Assembly (NCBI GenBank): GCA_020635795.1
Contig: JACJZD010000005.1
Location: forward strand, 101,495-165,494
DNA from: Flavobacteriales bacterium
Lineage (GTDB): Bacteria > Bacteroidota > Bacteroidia > Flavobacteriales_E > Vicingaceae
Direction of reading: 5' to 3'
Length of the DNA: 64,000 bases
In this document: one piece after another, positions 60,301-64,000 of the stretch
Numbering within the stretch: position 1 is the stretch's first letter
Layout of the letters: every line of letters begins with the position of its first letter
Made by a program: the position numbers and the translations under genes
The notes under the pieces: generated by a model
Databases searched by the model: none
What the model was told of the DNA's origin: nothing
Seen by the model: only the letters and a program-made list of their open reading frames with translations

Positions 60301-60765
60301 ATTGTTCGGTTTTTGTACTTATTAACAGCTTTGTTTATATTAATTTTAATAACCTGATTTTTAACACTGTAAAATTAACTACTTTGATGTTGATAATTAA
60401 ATATTATGCTGGTAAATAAAAAAAAATTAATGTAGGAATATCCAAAATTTATTTTGATTGATATTAATTTTTAAAGTGGAAAATATTTAACCATTTTTTT
60501 AAATAGAAGTTACAAACAATCCTTTTAGGGTTATTAATGGTAACTTTTAATTAACTTTTATTAAAAACAAAAAAACTAACATTTGTTAATTAAAACCTTA
60601 ATAATCACAAAATCAAAAAACTAAAATTAAAAAAGCTGTTAGTTAATTCTTATAAATTACATCATTTTAAAACTGCAAGAAAACTATTTGCTAATTTTAA
60701 ACAGTTTTAACACACTAAATATAATAGTAGATTAAAATTTATATTTAAATACTTATATTATATAT
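60301..60765. other. 465-base AT-rich intergenic region
   Basis: No open frame of note on either strand. It is extremely AT-rich, with many A and T runs. One short direct repeat, AACTTTTA at 60542 and 60553 (11-bp period), resembles in spacing but not in sequence the Pho-box-like sites. It must hold the promoters of rpiB (leftward) and the YwqK-like gene (rightward); I cannot pick out either with confidence. Confidence 0.5.
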
Positions 60766-62274
60766 ATGTTTCGATTACTTGTTGTCATTTTTATTAGTCT
60801 TCCAATTTTTTTAATTTCACAGAATAGGATTAGTGATGGTGTAAAAAAGTTTTATTACGAAAATGGTAATGTATCAAGTGAGGGTTTAATTAAAAATGGA
60901 AAACCAGAAGGTTATTGGTTTAATTACTATGAAAATGGTTTAATAAAATCGGAAGGAAACAGGTTAAATTATTTATTGGATAGCACTTGGATATTTTACA
61001 ATGAAAAAGGTAATTTTTTATCTAAAATAAATTATAAAAATGGTTTAAAAGAGGGTTTAAAAATTCAGTATAGCGATAGTTGCAATGTAATTGTTGAAGA
61101 AAATTTTGAAAAAGACATTAAACAAGGTTTAACTGTTTATTATTTTGATACCATTGGAAAAATAAAATGGAAAGAACAACTATTTGTTGATGGTTTAGAA
61201 GATGGAGTTGGTTATGAATATGCTCTAGACAACAGAATAATAACTATATTTAATTACAAAAAAGGAACATTTATAAGTAAAGAATCCATTAATAGAATGG
61301 ATAAAAACAATTTAAAACAAGGTGTTTGGAAAACATTTCATGAAAACGGAAAAACTAAAATTGAATCAACTTATAAAAATGATTTGTTAAATGGTTATTA
61401 CAAAGAGTACGACAACAAAGGAAAGTTATTAAATGCAATATTGTATATTAATGGTGTTGCTCAAAGTTTTGCTGACGAATTGCAGGTTTTAAACATTAAA
61501 AAAGAGTATTACAGTAGCGGACAAATTAAAAAAGAAGGTCCTTTTGATATTAATGGTAAAGAACACGGAACATTCAAGTATTATAACGAAGTTGGAGAAA
61601 TAACATTTTCAGAACAATATTTTCATGGAATATTATTAGCAAAAGGCATAATTGATGAAATGGAAAGAAGACAAGGAATGTGGGAAGAATATTATGTAGA
61701 TGGGCAATTAAAATCGAAAGGAAAATACATTGATGGAAAAAAAATAGACGATTGGGAATATTTTTTTAATAACGGTAAATTAGAACAAAAAGGAAAATAT
61801 GTTAATGATGAAAAATTTTCTGGTTTGTGGATTTGGTATCACCCAAATGGTGCTGTATTAAGAGAAGAAAATTTTAGAAAAGGCTTAGAAGATGGTTTAT
61901 TACAAGAATTTGACGAAAATGGTGTGTTAATAACCAAAGGAGAATATATTGATGGACTAAAGGATGGATTTTGGTACTTTGAATACGGAGATCATAAAGA
62001 AGAAGGAGAATATAGAAACGGAGAAAGAAATGGAATGTGGCATTATACTTATCCAAACAACAAACCAAATTTTGAAGGAAAATTTGTGGATGGATCTCCT
62101 GATGGTAAACACAAATATTATTATGAAAATGGTAAGCTTAAAAGAGAAGAATATTATTTAATGGGAACAAAAACAGATTCTTGGAAATCGTACAATGAAC
62201 TAGGAGAATTAATTGTAACCATACACCATAAAAACGGAGAAGAAGTTAAGTTAGATGGAACAAAATTAAAGTAA
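60766..62274 (+). CDS. Large exported YwqK/MORN-like repeat protein
   Basis: 502 residues. Signal peptide MFRLLVVIFISLPIFLISQ, then about eighteen tandem repeats of 20-24 residues with the pattern YYENG-x-x-x-x-G-x-(Y/F)-x-x-G-x-x-x-G-x-W (for example YYENGNVSSEG, GKKIDDWEYFFNNG, GLKDGFWYFEYGD, GERNGMWHYTYPN). This is the same repeat type as the 155-residue protein at 21869. It fills the whole mature protein. The multi-PAS sensor gene starts seven bases after its stop codon, so the two are co-transcribed. A sensory or surface-interaction role is possible; the ligand is unknown. Confidence 0.85.
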   Translation: MFRLLVVIFISLPIFLISQNRISDGVKKFYYENGNVSSEGLIKNGKPEGYWFNYYENGLIKSEGNRLNYLLDSTWIFYNEKGNFLSKINYKNGLKEGLKIQYSDSCNVIVEENFEKDIKQGLTVYYFDTIGKIKWKEQLFVDGLEDGVGYEYALDNRIITIFNYKKGTFISKESINRMDKNNLKQGVWKTFHENGKTKIESTYKNDLLNGYYKEYDNKGKLLNAILYINGVAQSFADELQVLNIKKEYYSSGQIKKEGPFDINGKEHGTFKYYNEVGEITFSEQYFHGILLAKGIIDEMERRQGMWEEYYVDGQLKSKGKYIDGKKIDDWEYFFNNGKLEQKGKYVNDEKFSGLWIWYHPNGAVLREENFRKGLEDGLLQEFDENGVLITKGEYIDGLKDGFWYFEYGDHKEEGEYRNGERNGMWHYTYPNNKPNFEGKFVDGSPDGKHKYYYENGKLKREEYYLMGTKTDSWKSYNELGELIVTIHHKNGEEVKLDGTKLK

Positions 62275-62281
62275 CTGACGA

Positions 62282-64000
62282 GTGGATTATTCAAAAAAAA
62301 CGAAAGAAGAATTAATACAAGAAATTTCACTTCTTAAACAAAAAGAAGATAATTTTTCGTTGATTTTGAATAAAATTAATGAGATGTTTTATAAAATATC
62401 TATTGATAAAAATGAGAAAAAAACGATAGAATATTTAAGTCCTCAAGTAGAAGAAATTTTTGGACTATCCATAAGAGAGTACATCAATCATCAACACAAA
62501 CTTTTCGAGCATTTTCATCCAGAAGAACTGGAAAAATTAAAAAAGGAAGTAGAGCTTCAAAAAAACTGCCATGCACCAAAATCGCTAACATATAGATTTT
62601 ATAACAAGAAGAAAAAAAAATATGTTTGGATAGAAGAAACATTGGTTAACATTTTTAATAGTAAAAATGAGCGTATTGGAGTTTTTGGAACAGCCAAAGA
62701 TGTTTCTGAAAAAAAAGAAGCAGAACAAAATTTAAACTTTATTTTAGAAAACATTAACGAATGTATTTACAATGTAAAGTTTACCGAAAAAGAAAAAAAA
62801 CTTACCTATATAAGCCCACAGATAGAACAATTGCTTGGCTTAACTATCAATGAATTTAATAACGAAGGTAAAACAGGCAAAATTTTAAAAAGAATACATC
62901 CTGACGACATAGAATTAATTAATGACAATGTTAAAAAGGGTATGTATGTAGATAAACTACCACAAATAAATACGGTATTTAGGTTTAAACCCAAAGGAAA
63001 AAAAGAATACATCTGGGTTGATGAAACAATACACATTAAGTACAACAAACAAGGCGAGGCTTTAGAAACCACAACAGTTATTAGAGATATTACTGAAAAA
63101 AAGAAACTAGAAGAAAATCTTTATGATTCGGAAAGAAGTTACAAAGAACTTTTTGAAAGTAGTCCAGATCTTTTATATATTCAAAACGGAAAGGGAGAAT
63201 TTATAGATGTTAATGAAACAGTAATAAAAAAATATGGCTACAAAAAAGAAGAAATTATTGGAAAAACACCAGAATTTTTAAGTGATAAAAAGAGTAATAG
63301 CGGCTTTAATTTAGAGCCTATTTTTAAAAAAGCTTGGGCAGGAAAAGTTCAAAAATTTGAATGGTGGGGATTAAAAAAGAACAATGAACGATTTTTAAAA
63401 GAGGTTATTTTAACTAAAGCAACCTACCTGAACCAAGAGGTGTTAATAGCTAACGGAAGAGATATTACCGAAAAGAAAATAATAGAAGAACACCTTAAAC
63501 AAAACGAAGAAAGATACCGACAGTTGTTTACTAAGAATATGGCGGGTGTTTTTATTACAGAAAACGGAATTATTGTAGAATGCAATAATGCTTTTGCTAA
63601 AATATTTGGATATAATTCAAGAGTTGAGCTTATTGGTAAAAAATCAATAGACCTTTATTTTAACAAAAAAGATAGAGAAAACTACATAAAAGACCTTAGA
63701 AAAAAAGGGTCTCTGTCTAACTATAAACTTCGTCACAAAAACAAAAGCGGTAATGAAATTTGGATTTCTACCAATGTAAACATTCACGATTTAACAGTTG
63801 GCAAGAAAAATATTACCAGGTTAGATGGTACGTTAATAGATATCACCAGTCAAGTTATAAAAGAAAAACAATTACAACAAAGCGAAGAAAACTATAAAAA
63901 CCTTATTGAAAACTCACCATACGGAATTATTATACATGTAGATGGTAAGATAATTTTTGCCAATCAAAAAGCAGCACAAATTGCTGGATATAAAGATGCC
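62282..64000 (+). CDS. Multi-PAS sensor protein, N-terminal 573 codons (runs off the window)
   Basis: Open from GTG at 62282 to the right edge without a stop. There is no signal peptide or membrane helix, so the visible part is cytoplasmic. At least five PAS domains are present in series: about 25-150, 160-285, 290-400, 410-535, and a fifth starting near 540. Clear PAS/PAC pieces include YLSPQVEEIFGLS, GVFGTAKDVSEKKEAEQ, YISPQIEQLLGLT, TVIRDITEKKKLEE and GIIVECNNAFAKIFGY. The output domain, most likely a histidine kinase, lies beyond the window. It is seven bases downstream of the MORN-like gene. Confidence 0.88.
   Translation, partial: MDYSKKTKEELIQEISLLKQKEDNFSLILNKINEMFYKISIDKNEKKTIEYLSPQVEEIFGLSIREYINHQHKLFEHFHPEELEKLKKEVELQKNCHAPKSLTYRFYNKKKKKYVWIEETLVNIFNSKNERIGVFGTAKDVSEKKEAEQNLNFILENINECIYNVKFTEKEKKLTYISPQIEQLLGLTINEFNNEGKTGKILKRIHPDDIELINDNVKKGMYVDKLPQINTVFRFKPKGKKEYIWVDETIHIKYNKQGEALETTTVIRDITEKKKLEENLYDSERSYKELFESSPDLLYIQNGKGEFIDVNETVIKKYGYKKEEIIGKTPEFLSDKKSNSGFNLEPIFKKAWAGKVQKFEWWGLKKNNERFLKEVILTKATYLNQEVLIANGRDITEKKIIEEHLKQNEERYRQLFTKNMAGVFITENGIIVECNNAFAKIFGYNSRVELIGKKSIDLYFNKKDRENYIKDLRKKGSLSNYKLRHKNKSGNEIWISTNVNIHDLTVGKKNITRLDGTLIDITSQVIKEKQLQQSEENYKNLIENSPYGIIIHVDGKIIFANQKAAQIAGYKDA

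Noticed and set aside
60541..60562. AACTTTTA direct repeat as a ninth Pho-box-like site
   Set aside because: It has an 11-bp period but a different 7-mer, and lies in DNA so AT-rich that such repeats are expected by chance.
60766..62274. True antitoxin of a toxin-antitoxin pair
   Set aside because: The YwqK-antitoxin label attached to these repeats is a database habit. The protein has a signal peptide and no toxin gene lies nearby.
1..64000. CRISPR arrays, tRNA or rRNA genes
   Set aside because: No regularly spaced repeats with spacers, cloverleaf-like sequences with the T-loop motif, or rRNA-like conserved blocks were noticed on either strand.

Overview
The window is AT-rich chromosomal DNA from a member of the Bacteroidota, most likely order Flavobacteriales. 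The evidence is the Bacteroidota-type TAnnTTTG -7 promoter elements, a gliding-motility/type 9 secretion C-terminal sorting domain, GIN-domain and TonB-dependent receptor proteins, a futalosine-pathway menaquinone gene, many export signals with relaxed lipoboxes, and gene pairs typical of this group (DUF4175-like/RsbW-like/ybeY/mnmG, mrp/nifU). Two parS-like sites flank mnmG, which suggests proximity to the replication origin. I found no rRNA, tRNA, CRISPR array or complete insertion sequence.

Layout. 0-3 kb: 5' end of a lipoprotein gene running off the left edge, then an M1 aminopeptidase. 3-5.6 kb: a compact type II restriction-modification module (HTH regulator, cytosine-C5 methyltransferase, PLD-type endonuclease). 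5.7-12 kb, minus strand: GIN-domain/barrel protein, anti-sigma-like protein, ECF sigma factor, M16 protease. 12-21.3 kb: small exported protein plus PiT-type permease, alkyltransferase-like protein, TPR sensor lacking an output domain, mrp-nifU, prolyl oligopeptidase, an ORF6N gene and a YcaQ-type DNA glycosylase. 21.4-30.4 kb: small exported proteins, an atypical response regulator, TonB receptor plus beta-helix lipoprotein, a PhoB/PhoR-like pair and a membrane PAS protein. 30.5-38.4 kb: two LPS-type glycosyltransferases, then the DUF4175-like/RsbW-like/ybeY/mnmG run. 38.6-49.6 kb: an envelope-glycan cluster of FAD oxidoreductase, GT-C-like membrane proteins, a GH16-like lipoprotein and a small lipoprotein. 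49.6-60.3 kb: pdxA, leucyl aminopeptidase, mqnC, a type B T9SS substrate, ribE, Na/Pi cotransporter, OprP-like porin, rpiB. 60.8-64 kb: a YwqK/MORN-like protein and the N-terminal 573 codons of a multi-PAS sensor.

How the genes fit together. The strongest system-level signal is a probable phosphate regulon. Eight 7-4-7 direct repeats resembling CTTAACA-N4-CTTAACA, all in gene-sense orientation, lie upstream of the PiT operon, the exported-protein/atypical-regulator group, the TonB receptor, the beta-helix lipoprotein, phoB itself, the Na/Pi cotransporter and the porin. At four of them a -7-like element follows after 19-20 bp. A second circuit is an ECF sigma factor with two identical TGTAAC-N17-CGTC sites, one before its own gene and one before the GIN/barrel gene. 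The most novel-looking protein signal is a gapless module of about 42 residues (core [IV]-x5-W-x7-A-x14-[AG]-x-[FY]) present six times in four different envelope proteins of the 40-50 kb glycan cluster.

Limits. All family calls come from reading motifs by eye; no database search, structure prediction or statistics were run. Start codons moved from the longest open frame are explained in each entry.
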